From the NCBI GenBank assembly GCA_905234695.1, contig CAJOHZ010000024.1, positions 1-51,442 of the forward strand: 51,442 nucleotides of DNA, given 5' to 3'. This document shows positions 25,001 to 32,243 of the stretch, piece by piece; within the stretch, counting starts at the first letter, position 1, and each line of letters starts with the position of its first letter. The stretch comes from an uncultured Bacteroidales bacterium (lineage in GTDB: Bacteria; Bacteroidota; Bacteroidia; Bacteroidales; P3). Position numbers and translations under genes: made by a program. Under the pieces are notes generated by a model. The model saw nothing but the letters and a program-made list of their open reading frames with translations, had not been told where the DNA came from and ran no database searches.

Positions 25001-25847
25001 TGTCGACGACAGCATCACGTTCTACTACATGGTCTCCTCTGAGGCCGACTACGACAAATTCATCTTCTCTATCGACAATGTCTCCCAGATGGAGGCCTCC
25101 GGCACGAATGCCGGATGGCAGTATGCCTCCTTCCCCGTGACGGCGGGTTCGCATGTCTTCAAGTTCACCTACTCGAAAGACTGGAGTGGCACCGATGGCA
25201 GCGACTGCGCATGGGTCGACGACATCACCTTGCCCTATTCCCAGCCGCCCTACCAATTCAAGTCCGATACCGTCTGCGAGGGCGACGAATACACCTTCAA
25301 TGGCAGGACTCTCTACACCGGCCAGCTGGGCACCTCTGTCTATGTCGACACCCTTCGTACCCCCCAGACCTGGTTGGCCCTTACCGTGGAAGATGCACCG
25401 GAGGTGACCATTGCCGTCTACGGCGCTCTCATACAGGGCCGCCGTGTCGTGCTGGTGGCTTCCGGAGCCAGCCGTTACGAGTGGAGCACGGGCGATACCA
25501 CCGCCACGGTGGTGCTTGAACTTGAGTCCGACACCGTCTATAGCGTCCGCGGCTACCGCGGCACCTGCTATGCCGAGGCCTCCGCCAACGTTGTCCTTGG
25601 TGTCCGTCAGGCGGAAGCCCGTCAAGAGGTTTCCCTCTATCCCAATCCGGCTCGGGACCGTGTCACCGTGCAGTCTGTCGGTGCGGTCCGTGTAACGCTC
25701 ATCGATCCCATGGGGCGGCCGCTGCAAGTGCTCAAGAGTCATTCCGATGAAGCCAGTTTCGATATCCAAAATCTCCCGAATGGTGTCTATTTCATCAAAG
25801 TGGAGACGCCGGATGCCTCTGTGGTAAAGAAATTCGTGAAGCAGTAG
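22077..25847 (+). CDS. Gingipain-like C25 cysteine peptidase, T9SS secreted
   Basis: A 1,256-residue secreted protease. Signal peptide (about 1-21), propeptide region (about 22-220), then the C25 catalytic domain with H456 in YSAHGN and C488-C489 in GNCCLSGQF. By alignment with gingipains C489 is the likely nucleophile. It also contains the GDHEQIPAF calcium/fold motif. Next come an Ig-like region and a cleaved-adhesin (MAM-like) domain (about 925-1060, starting CTEGFESG). Residues 1186-1256 form a T9SS type A sorting domain (SLYPNPARDR ... LPNGVYFIKV), so the protein would be exported by PorU/PorV-type machinery. It lies last in a housekeeping transcript, 12 bp after a pseudouridine synthase, an unexpected position. 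Confidence 0.95.
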   Translation: MKRIAIILILLGLMPCYHAAAQKFQVNRNDYDGAVYTYSAVDFNVTQRVVQNDTFCVVSFDGATPSTRLGAPDLPVVSRMIEIPLCREVRVKVTDVQTESMKPLPYRMMPVQPAPSKSDKTARPFVLDATVYSVDGFYSNELATVEVLGVARDRNVAMLRLSPLSYNPVTGELERVTSMKVSLSYVDADAASTEQMHARYYSPDFATGQPMLSLLSSSKAVRDAAPLHYLIVSHSSFRGTLDDFVAWKKRQGFLVTIAYTDDPGVGTTNTAIASFIKGFYTNATAALPAPTYLLLVGDHEQIPAFASRCSSPASDHITDLYYATWTSGDNIPDCYYGRFSAKTAAQVTAQVEKTIYYERYDFETPSYLGKGILVAGVDGGISGDNGYTYADPTMDYVAKTYINAGHGYQDVRYYKNNTGFSPQGVTVTGSSNNSATASALRTLYGKGYGWINYSAHGNYNEWSDPAFTVTHVSSMGNTGKPSFMIGNCCLSGQFDVDNCFGEALLRRAQKAGAVAYIGATNSTYWPQDFCWTVGVRSNFSNTMNTSYDAQKLGMYDCLFHDHGEAYTQWHNTAGSMITSGNNSVVTYGTYALYYWEVYELFGDPSLIPWNGEASAMPVSAVGAVPTGTTVYSVSAPARAYVALTTRNTHDLVAAAYVDPSTGRASLALPTDLTPGSYELAIWAQGYRPYFQDVAVTVPQGPYLVINSFQPVGGILQAGADNAIDVVISNCGVATAWSGTFSLSTSTQGVQVLTSTETLPYVNPGDSIIRRGVAHVYVPAEFSHQETVRLTATLDFGTQTTQTYVLPVAASQLSVSRLSVSPSVAPDASVTVTCSVTNTGSIATEDLTFLLSNSLGFVAQAPQPMHIGVIPSGRTAGLSFTMQMASRLPNGMLPFLLQAVDTAGNVRTLDTLKLQGLGICTEGFESGALTQYNWVQGSNAWEVTNATKHSGSYSVRSKTNLSNRRTSDMQITWTSTVDDSITFYYMVSSEADYDKFIFSIDNVSQMEASGTNAGWQYASFPVTAGSHVFKFTYSKDWSGTDGSDCAWVDDITLPYSQPPYQFKSDTVCEGDEYTFNGRTLYTGQLGTSVYVDTLRTPQTWLALTVEDAPEVTIAVYGALIQGRRVVLVASGASRYEWSTGDTTATVVLELESDTVYSVRGYRGTCYAEASANVVLGVRQAEARQEVSLYPNPARDRVTVQSVGAVRVTLIDPMGRPLQVLKSHSDEASFDIQNLPNGVYFIKVETPDASVVKKFVKQ

Positions 25848-25866
25848 ATTTTTTTGTAAATAACTG

Positions 25867-25898
25867 AACGCCAGCCGCGGTTGTCCGCGGCTGGCGTT
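25867..25898 (+). terminator. Strong rho-independent terminator
   Basis: A perfect 14-bp stem (25867-25880 with 25885-25898) with a TTGT loop, followed by TTCTTTTATTCTTTTT. It ends the long plus-strand transcript after the C25 peptidase. Confidence 0.93.
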
Positions 25899-25921
25899 TC
25901 TTTTATTCTTTTTCCTGTCAT

Positions 25922-25956
25922 TTTGTTTGCTATTTCTGCAAAAAGATGTACTTTTG
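25922..25956 (+). promoter_or_regulatory. Promoter of the arginine decarboxylase gene
   Basis: TTTG at 25926-25929, 19 bp, then TACTTTTG at 25949-25956, an excellent match to the Bacteroidetes consensus. Transcription would start near 25963. Confidence 0.8.
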
Positions 25957-25968
25957 CACCGCAATCCG

Positions 25969-26014
25969 ACTCACTCGGATGGTGTAAAAAATCTCAAACT
26001 AACTCACTCGGATG
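25969..26014 (+). promoter_or_regulatory. Duplicated translation start region with an MV mini-ORF
   Basis: ACTCACTCGGATG occurs at 25969-25981 and again at 26002-26014. The second ATG starts the decarboxylase. The first opens ATG-GTG-TAA, a two-codon reading frame. A duplicated start region in a leader of about 50 nt may act as a decoy or ribosome-stalling element. Confidence 0.5.
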
Positions 26015-27412
26015 AAGAATAAATACTACGACCTTGTTGACCAGACGTTCGATTTCCCGCAGGATGAATTTCGGACGGAAGACGGAGACCTCTATTTCCA
26101 TGACATTCCTCTTATGGAGATAATCAAGCAGTACGGGACGCCGTTGAAGATAACCTATCTGCCCAAAATCTCTTCGCAGATACAGCGCGCCAAGAGGATG
26201 TTCAACGTCGCCATTGCCAAGACGGACTACAAAGGTACGTATAATTATTGCTACTGTACCAAGTCCAGCCACTTCAGTTTTGTGCTCGAAGAGGCGTTGA
26301 AGAACGACATCAACTTGGAGACCTCTTCGGCCTTTGACATCAACCTGATACAGGAACTCCATGAGCAGGGGCTCATCGACAAGGACAAATTCATCGTCTG
26401 CAACGGATACAAACGGCAGCAGTATATCGAGAATATTGTCAACCTCTATAACGACGGATTCCATAACGTGGTGCCCATCCTGGACAACAAGAACGAGTAC
26501 TATTCGCTCGACTCGCTGTTGGAGAATCCGGATGTTCCGATGCAGCTGGGCATCCGCATCGCCGCCGAAGAGGAACCCAAGTTCGACTTCTACACCTCCC
26601 GTCTGGGAATGCGCTACAGCGATATTGTCAGTTTCTATGAGGAACAGGTGAGACCCAACAAGAAGTTCATCTTCAAGATGCTTCATTTCTTCATCAACAC
26701 AGGCATCCGCGACACCGCCTATTACTGGAACGAGCTCTCCAAGTGCGTCAACGTCTATTGCGACCTCAAGCGGGTCTGTCCTGAACTCGACTCGCTCAAT
26801 ATCGGCGGCGGGTTCCCCAGCAAGACCTCCCTGGCCGCCACATACGACTATGAGTATATGTCCGAGGAGGTGCTGGCGCAGATAAAGAACATCTGCACCA
26901 TCCGTGGCGTGGAGGAACCCAATATCTTCACTGAGTTCGGCAGTTTCACCGTGGGCGAGAGCGGGGCCACCCTCTACAGCATCCTCGACCAGAAGCAACA
27001 GAACGACCGCGAGTTGTGGTACATGATCGACAGCTCCTTCATCACCACCTTGCCCGACACATGGGGTATCAACCAGCGTTTCATCATGCTGCCCATCAAC
27101 CACTGGGATTGTGAATACCAGCGGGTGTTCCTCGGCGGCCTCACTTGCGATAGCGAAGACTACTACAACGCCGACTCGCACGCCAACGCCATCTTCCTCC
27201 CCAAGTTGCAGAAGGACGACCCCCTCTATATCGGTTTCTTCCACACGGGAGCCTATCAGGAAAGCCTTGGCGGTTACGGTGGCATACAGCACTGCCTCAT
27301 TCCGGCCCCCAAGCACATCATCATCGACAAGGACGAGAACGGCGAATATGTCACCAAGCTCTTCGCCAAGGAGCAGAGCCACAAGTCGATGTTGAAAATC
27401 CTGGGTTATTGA
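26012..27412 (+). CDS. speA: Arginine decarboxylase, short fold-III type
   Basis: A PLP-dependent enzyme expected to make agmatine from arginine for polyamine synthesis. 466 residues, alanine-racemase-like fold. The PLP lysine is in YCTKSSHFS, where other members have YAVKAN. The phosphate-binding loop is IGGGFPSK, and late motifs include PINHWD and GLTCDSEDYY, where the catalytic Cys would act across the dimer. It is much shorter than the E. coli SpeA (about 660) but matches the approximately 460-residue form annotated as arginine decarboxylase in Bacteroidota. A carboxynorspermidine-type substrate cannot be excluded. It ends 12 bp from the converging gene with no terminator between them. 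Confidence 0.85.
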   Translation: MKNKYYDLVDQTFDFPQDEFRTEDGDLYFHDIPLMEIIKQYGTPLKITYLPKISSQIQRAKRMFNVAIAKTDYKGTYNYCYCTKSSHFSFVLEEALKNDINLETSSAFDINLIQELHEQGLIDKDKFIVCNGYKRQQYIENIVNLYNDGFHNVVPILDNKNEYYSLDSLLENPDVPMQLGIRIAAEEEPKFDFYTSRLGMRYSDIVSFYEEQVRPNKKFIFKMLHFFINTGIRDTAYYWNELSKCVNVYCDLKRVCPELDSLNIGGGFPSKTSLAATYDYEYMSEEVLAQIKNICTIRGVEEPNIFTEFGSFTVGESGATLYSILDQKQQNDRELWYMIDSSFITTLPDTWGINQRFIMLPINHWDCEYQRVFLGGLTCDSEDYYNADSHANAIFLPKLQKDDPLYIGFFHTGAYQESLGGYGGIQHCLIPAPKHIIIDKDENGEYVTKLFAKEQSHKSMLKILGY

Positions 27413-27424
27413 TCCAGGCCGTGC

Positions 27425-30400
27425 CTATCGGAGCAGCAGCACGGTGCCGGCGATAGTCTCCCAGCCATATCCATCAATCTGGTATCGGCAGGCGTAGGTG
27501 TACACCTCCTGCCGGCATTGCACCCCGTTGGAGGTGCCGTCCCACCCCTCGTGGCGGTCGGTGGTGTGGAACATGAGTATGCCCCGGCGGTCGTATATCC
27601 ATAGCTCGTAGCCCACAAGTTTCTCGCAGACGACGTTGAATCGGTTGTTCTCCTCCAGTCCCGGGGTGAAGACATTCGGGAAAAGCAGGTCGTGCCGCTT
27701 GACGGGCACCAGCTGGCTGACGGTGTCGATGCAGTCCCCCGAACTTCCAATCAGGGTGACGCGGAGGCTGTCGTCCCTCGGCGAGGCCTCGTAGGTGAGC
27801 ACTTTCCCCGAGGTGGGCTGGAGGATGGAGTCGATGTACCATTCCCGTTTGAAGACGTTGACCCCGTTCTCGGCGACGGTCAGGGTGAGGTTTTCGGAGG
27901 TGAGCATTGTGGGGGTCACCCGCATGCTGAGAAGGAAGAATTCGCTGGGGGATATCTCGGTGCTCACCTCTCCCGGGCAGGAGGGGGCGTCTGGGTAATC
28001 GACAGAGAAGAGGTACCGGGTGTACTGGTCGGGGCTTGTGGTGATCTGCCAGAGGCCGTCGTGGGTGGATTCCGTGGCGGTGCTGTCGGTGGGTTCGCTG
28101 TGCCATCGGTAGCGGTAGCCTGCCGGCAGCGAAATCACATAGTGCGGCGCGGGGTAGCATCCAAGTTCTGTCGACACCTGTGGCGTCGCCAAGGGACGCA
28201 CGTGCAGGGCGTAGCCTACCAGGCTGTCGGTGCCGGCCGCGGAGCGGAATGTGACATGGTGACTGTCGGCCTCGGTGAAAATTCTCCCCATCCATTCCAC
28301 GGGCATCCCGGTGATGCAGACCGTGGTGTCGATGATGTTTCTGCAGCTCAGCTCGATGCGGAACAGGCTGTCGCACCCCTGTTGGGTCGGGTAATTGAGG
28401 GTGTACACTCCCGGGGCGGGCACCAAAGTGTCGGCGAAGGAGAAGTAATGCCCGTCGTCAAGGGTGTCTCTGAGGGTGTCGCTATAGGTGGGGAATACCG
28501 TCAGGTCCAGCATCCGGATTGTCGGACAGCCCTTGTTGTTCCACAGGGTGTCCAGCAGGCCTCGTCCGGGTTGGCTGTATCGGATGCCATGGTACTCCAC
28601 ATAGCCGCCCTCGCAGATGGTGTCGTACAAATCCTCCTCCGACTCCCTGTAGGTGACGGTCAGGCTCAGGTGTATCATGGAGTCGCACCCGTTATGGTCG
28701 GGCCACGGGGTGAGAATGGTGTATTCGCCCGCCGTGTTGTATCGCTGGGTCCCTATCACAAAAGCCCCGCGGGGGCAGATGGTGTCGCGGACGAGCGGGA
28801 TGACGCTAGGGAGGTATCTCACCTGCACTACCTGCTGGACGCAGCTGTCTTGGAAGACGTATGTCCCGCTGTCGGTCAGGAGCAGGTCCCCGTACATTAC
28901 GGTCCTCCCCGGACACACGGTATATGTCATCGTGTCGACGGGCATGTTGACGGTGAAGTAATGCGTCACCGAGTCTATACATAGTCCGTTGGCCAGCATG
29001 GCGATGAGGGTGGCGGAATGGGCGCCGTTGGCAAACGTGCGGATGGGGTTCTCGTTGGTGTCGATACTGCCGTCGTCAAACCGCCAGAACACCTTCTCAC
29101 AGGGCTCGGAGGTGAGTTGTGTGCGGTCGATGTCGGTGGCCACTACGCTCTGGTTGAGGAACCTCCGTCGCGAGCCGCAGGGGTTGAGGTTGTCCATGGC
29201 GAATTGTGCGTACGGGTAGCGGGGGCCGGCACGGGTCCTTAGGGTGAATCCACAGTTCTGTCCGGCCAGTCGGTAGGTCACCCGGCACTCGTAGGTGCCT
29301 TCGGCCGTGACATGCAGACTGCGGCCGGTGGAGAGCGTGGCTGCGGAGTTGTTGACATTATACCAGCGGTAGTTGAAACCGGCCGGGGCGTAGAAGGTGT
29401 TCGTCGCGCTGCTTCCGCAGGAGGTGGCGTTGAGGTGCTTGGTGGCTCCCTCCAGCGTGAAGTAGGCGTAGCCGTAGTGGCCGCTCATGGAGCAGTCGGC
29501 GTTGGACAGCACCACGTGGATGGTCTGCCCGTGGAAGGGGGTGAGGTTCATTCCCATGGCGTCCCAGTCGTGCCATACAATATTCTGCCCGTTCCATCCC
29601 GAGGCATCGCCGGAGACAAAGTTGGCATAATGGCAGTCGTCGATGATTCTGCCGGTGGAGTCCTTGATCGAGAGGGTGAAATAGGGCTGTTCTTCTGCCG
29701 GGTGGTTGGGGTTTTGCTCCACGATGGCATACCGTAGTATCAGCAGGTCGTAGTCGGTGGTGTCTACATGCAGGGTGTAGGTGATGCTTTCCTGCTGTGC
29801 CCCAGACAGCCAGTTGCCCAGCCGCACCGAGCTGCAGTGCCCGGGCGGGATGGTGCGGAGCTGCAGGTTGGTGCGGGGGTCGTATTCGGAGGTGTCCGTG
29901 TGCACCGTATGACGTGAAAGTTGGTTGTCGGGCCCGAGGTCGATTATCTGGACACTTTGGTTCGGCGAGGTGAACGTCCCTATCCTGCATGTCACGTCGG
30001 GGTGGTAGAAATCGGTGAATGGAATGTTGGAGCAAGCGGGGTAGTAGGGGGTGGTGGTGAAGGTGTATGAGATGGCTTCGGAGGTGTCTCCGGTGAGGCA
30101 TATCGCCCGTACCCGTACTTCGTAGGTCGTCGAGTGGGTCAGCCCGGTGAGGAACACCGTGTCGGAGGAGGACACGAGGTAACTCCGCTGCCCGTCGGGA
30201 AACCCTTCAAGTCCATACTCTACAATATAGTTCTGGTGCTGTGCGCTGCCGTCCCAGTAGACCCGTGCATGGGTCCGCCAGATGCTGTCGACAACGATAT
30301 GGGTCATCCCGATGCATTGCGGAATGAATTCGTAGTATCGGTAGTTGCCCGGCCAGGGAAGATGGGAGGGCATATTGGCGAAGGGCGTGTTGGCGGCGGC

Positions 30401-31018
30401 GCGGTGTAGGGTGGGGTGGATGAGGTTGTACTGGAGATTGTTTCTTGCAAAACCAATCTCTCCCTCGGGCCCTTGTGACGGGTCGTTGCGGGGGCCGTAG
30501 ACAAAACGGACGGTGCCCGAATACTCCTCCAGGTGTATCTGGAACCGAGAGAGGTCGGTGGAGTAGGAGTTGGCCTTGATGGCGAACTCGCACACCAGCA
30601 CCCGGTTGCCGGGCGACCCGAGGATTTGATATACCACGGTGGCCGTCGAGTCCCAACCCCTCAGTATGCCGTAGGGCATGATGTAATTTGGGCAATACAG
30701 GCTGCTTAGTTGTATAGTGTTGTAATCGATGTAGTTATGTGACTGGTTCAGGTATAACCGTCCGCTTTTGTGTACGGAGAAGGATTGAATTTCCTCACCC
30801 ATCATCCGGAAGAGAAATCCCATCGGTACCGCTGCGGTGCCGTAGGTGGTGGAAGGGGTGGTTCTGTCCAGCAAGGTGTCGGGGTGGGGCAGGTGGAGCC
30901 ATCGGGAGGTGTTCACTCCTGTGGCAAACCGATATCCATTCAACAATTGAGCCCATGCCGGGGCAGAGAATAACCCCAGCAAACATATAAGTATTGATAT
31001 GAACCGCCTGGCTTTCAT
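27425..31018 (-). CDS. Giant surface protein with T9SS type B sorting domain
   Basis: A 1,197-residue secreted protein. Signal peptide (1-23, ending AWAQ), an N-terminal propeller- or lectin-like region, a fibronectin type III domain (about 235-325, CIGMTHIVVDSIWRTHARVYWDG onwards), a jelly-roll-like part with many tyrosines and histidines, several short 'DTIC..G..Y' cysteine modules (about 700-900), and the gliding-motility type C-terminal domain (LLFPNVFTPGLEENNRFNV ... GWDGT ... VYTYACRY). This tail sends proteins out by T9SS to the surface or medium, usually without the A-LPS anchor. The many DTIC/DTVC segments imply disulphides. Role unknown, adhesion being likely. Confidence 0.93.
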   Translation of the reverse strand: MKARRFISILICLLGLFSAPAWAQLLNGYRFATGVNTSRWLHLPHPDTLLDRTTPSTTYGTAAVPMGFLFRMMGEEIQSFSVHKSGRLYLNQSHNYIDYNTIQLSSLYCPNYIMPYGILRGWDSTATVVYQILGSPGNRVLVCEFAIKANSYSTDLSRFQIHLEEYSGTVRFVYGPRNDPSQGPEGEIGFARNNLQYNLIHPTLHRAAANTPFANMPSHLPWPGNYRYYEFIPQCIGMTHIVVDSIWRTHARVYWDGSAQHQNYIVEYGLEGFPDGQRSYLVSSSDTVFLTGLTHSTTYEVRVRAICLTGDTSEAISYTFTTTPYYPACSNIPFTDFYHPDVTCRIGTFTSPNQSVQIIDLGPDNQLSRHTVHTDTSEYDPRTNLQLRTIPPGHCSSVRLGNWLSGAQQESITYTLHVDTTDYDLLILRYAIVEQNPNHPAEEQPYFTLSIKDSTGRIIDDCHYANFVSGDASGWNGQNIVWHDWDAMGMNLTPFHGQTIHVVLSNADCSMSGHYGYAYFTLEGATKHLNATSCGSSATNTFYAPAGFNYRWYNVNNSAATLSTGRSLHVTAEGTYECRVTYRLAGQNCGFTLRTRAGPRYPYAQFAMDNLNPCGSRRRFLNQSVVATDIDRTQLTSEPCEKVFWRFDDGSIDTNENPIRTFANGAHSATLIAMLANGLCIDSVTHYFTVNMPVDTMTYTVCPGRTVMYGDLLLTDSGTYVFQDSCVQQVVQVRYLPSVIPLVRDTICPRGAFVIGTQRYNTAGEYTILTPWPDHNGCDSMIHLSLTVTYRESEEDLYDTICEGGYVEYHGIRYSQPGRGLLDTLWNNKGCPTIRMLDLTVFPTYSDTLRDTLDDGHYFSFADTLVPAPGVYTLNYPTQQGCDSLFRIELSCRNIIDTTVCITGMPVEWMGRIFTEADSHHVTFRSAAGTDSLVGYALHVRPLATPQVSTELGCYPAPHYVISLPAGYRYRWHSEPTDSTATESTHDGLWQITTSPDQYTRYLFSVDYPDAPSCPGEVSTEISPSEFFLLSMRVTPTMLTSENLTLTVAENGVNVFKREWYIDSILQPTSGKVLTYEASPRDDSLRVTLIGSSGDCIDTVSQLVPVKRHDLLFPNVFTPGLEENNRFNVVCEKLVGYELWIYDRRGILMFHTTDRHEGWDGTSNGVQCRQEVYTYACRYQIDGYGWETIAGTVLLLR

Positions 31019-31034
31019 ATCGTTCTGTAAAAGG

Positions 31035-31042
31035 CAAAACTA
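31035..31042 (-). promoter_or_regulatory. -7 box of the surface-protein gene
   Basis: Minus-strand TAGTTTTG fits TAnnTTTG, with a TTG about 17 bp upstream (plus CAA at 31060-31062). The leader is short, about 10-15 nt. Confidence 0.6.
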
Positions 31043-31294
31043 TCACCTTAAACGTTCACCAATTACAACAACGACAACAATTCTAATTTATTGTGTCAGC
31101 CAGTGCGGATTTTTATCGCCAACCACGGTTCAACAAAGTTTAGTGAATAGTGACTAGTGATTGGTGATTAGTGATGCGTGAATTTTTTAGTTTTTACCTT
31201 TTAGTTTTTAGTTTTAATCTTCTCCTAGTCGTCTCTCGGTGTTCCTTTTATGATCTTTCGTCCTTCCTTCGGCACTTACCCTGCTGATATTCAA

Positions 31295-31366
31295 CTGTTC
31301 GCCCACTGTTTTCCTATCCTACGTTGGAGAACAGTTGGAGAACAGTAGGGAAACAGTTGGAGAACA
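31295..31366. repeat. TTGGAGAACAGT array with an inverted partner
   Basis: TTGGAGAACAGT at 31324-31335 and 31335-31346, and TTGGAGAACA at 31357-31366. The segment 31295-31314 (CTGTTCGCCCACTGTTTTCC) is an imperfect reverse complement of 31349-31366. Possibly a small non-coding repeat element or a remnant. Confidence 0.6.
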
Positions 31367-31412
31367 TAAGGACCACACCGAAGTTACCCCCTTGTTACTT
31401 GGTGAAAAAAAT

Positions 31413-31441
31413 CGGGACATGTACCGAAAGGACGTGTCCCG
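31413..31441 (-). terminator. Terminator of the FKBP lipoprotein gene
   Basis: CGGGACATGT (31413-31422) pairs with ACGTGTCCCG (31432-31441) with one G-T pair. On the minus strand it is followed by a T-run (plus GAAAAAAAT). Confidence 0.85.
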
Positions 31442-31473
31442 TATAGGGGTTGTAAATGAATCGATTGAAGGGC

Positions 31474-32178
31474 TCAGTCGTTGTAGATTTCGTGCAGTTC
31501 AATCTCGTAGATGACGGGGGTGTAGGGGGGCACGCCTTCCGAGCCGGTGGCTCCGAAGGCGAGGTTCTGCGGGAAGTAGAACCGATAGATGCTGCCGGCA
31601 TTCATGTGGGCAATGGCGGATTGCAGGCCGGGGAACATGGGGTTGCCCAGCACATGGATGATGGGCTCGCGGTGGCCGTAGGTCTCTTCGAAGAGCTCGC
31701 CGGTGAGCATGAGGTAGCCTTTGAAGTCGAACTTGATGCGCTTTCCTTTCTGTGCGTTGGGACCATTGCCGGCGCGCAACACCTCGTAGTAGTAGCCCTC
31801 GGAGGCTTTGCGCACGTTGGCGTTCTCCTTTTCGAGGCGAGCGAAGTAGTCCGCTTCTTTCTGCTGGATGTCGGCCGTGACCTTCATTATGGCATCCCGT
31901 TGGTGCTTCTGGGCCAGGAAGGCGATGTACTGGCAGGCGGCCTGGTAGGTGGTGTCGTCGAGCGACTGCCCTTTCTTGCTCATGGTGTTCTCGAAGGCTT
32001 GGAGCACGAGTTCGGTGTTGAAGGAGTAGAATTCGCCCTGCACTGTCTCGGCTAGGCTGCGGCCCATGGCCCAACTTAGGGTGTCCTGTTCGTTTTTCAG
32101 CTGGGGCGTCTCGGTTGAGGGTCCACCGCAGGCGGCGAAGAGTATTGCTGTGGCAAGGAGTAAAACGGTCTTTCTCAT
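31474..32178 (-). CDS. FKBP-type peptidyl-prolyl isomerase lipoprotein
   Basis: A 234-residue lipoprotein. Start chosen at 32178, where the signal peptide begins and a lipobox follows (LFAAC, lipidated C17). An N-terminal dimerisation-like helical region (about 30-125, with QDTLSWAMGRSLAE) precedes an FKBP domain (about 140-234: KGKRIKFDFKGYLMLTGELFEETYG, MFPGLQSAIAHM, GSEGVPPYTPVIYEIEL). This is the FkpA/Mip arrangement of an envelope folding helper. Bacteroidota carry several such paralogues. It follows the sugar-transferase pair by 65 bp. Confidence 0.93.
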   Translation of the reverse strand: MRKTVLLLATAILFAACGGPSTETPQLKNEQDTLSWAMGRSLAETVQGEFYSFNTELVLQAFENTMSKKGQSLDDTTYQAACQYIAFLAQKHQRDAIMKVTADIQQKEADYFARLEKENANVRKASEGYYYEVLRAGNGPNAQKGKRIKFDFKGYLMLTGELFEETYGHREPIIHVLGNPMFPGLQSAIAHMNAGSIYRFYFPQNLAFGATGSEGVPPYTPVIYEIELHEIYND

Positions 32179-32197
32179 GGCGTTTATTATGTTGAAC

Positions 32198-32243
32198 TGT
32201 TTAACTGTTGAATTGTTTAACTGTTGAATTCTCAATTTTCAAT
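32198..32243. repeat. AT-rich tandem and dispersed repeat
   Basis: The unit TGTT(G/T)AA(C/T)TGTT recurs, followed by TTCTCAATTTTCAATTT. Similar AATTGAAAATTGA strings lie at 12736-12756 and 42030-42056, always in gaps between genes. Confidence 0.6.

Larger units (their letters stand above)
31019..31473. other. Gene-free repeat-rich region
   Basis: No gene seen. It contains the promoter of the surface-protein gene, low-complexity strings (AGTGATTAGTGA type, 31145-31180, and TTTTTAGTTTTTA type, 31184-31220), a three-copy TTGGAGAACAGT array with an inverted partner (31295-31366), and the terminator of the FKBP gene (31413-31441). Confidence 0.7.

Noticed and set aside
23055..25964. A 969-codon open frame opposite the C25 peptidase
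   Set aside because: Shadow of a biased coding frame. The plus-strand frame carries catalytic and T9SS motifs.
25994..27382. 462-codon open frame opposite the arginine decarboxylase
   Set aside because: Rich in valine and leucine with no motif. The plus strand has the PLP-fold signatures and a good promoter.
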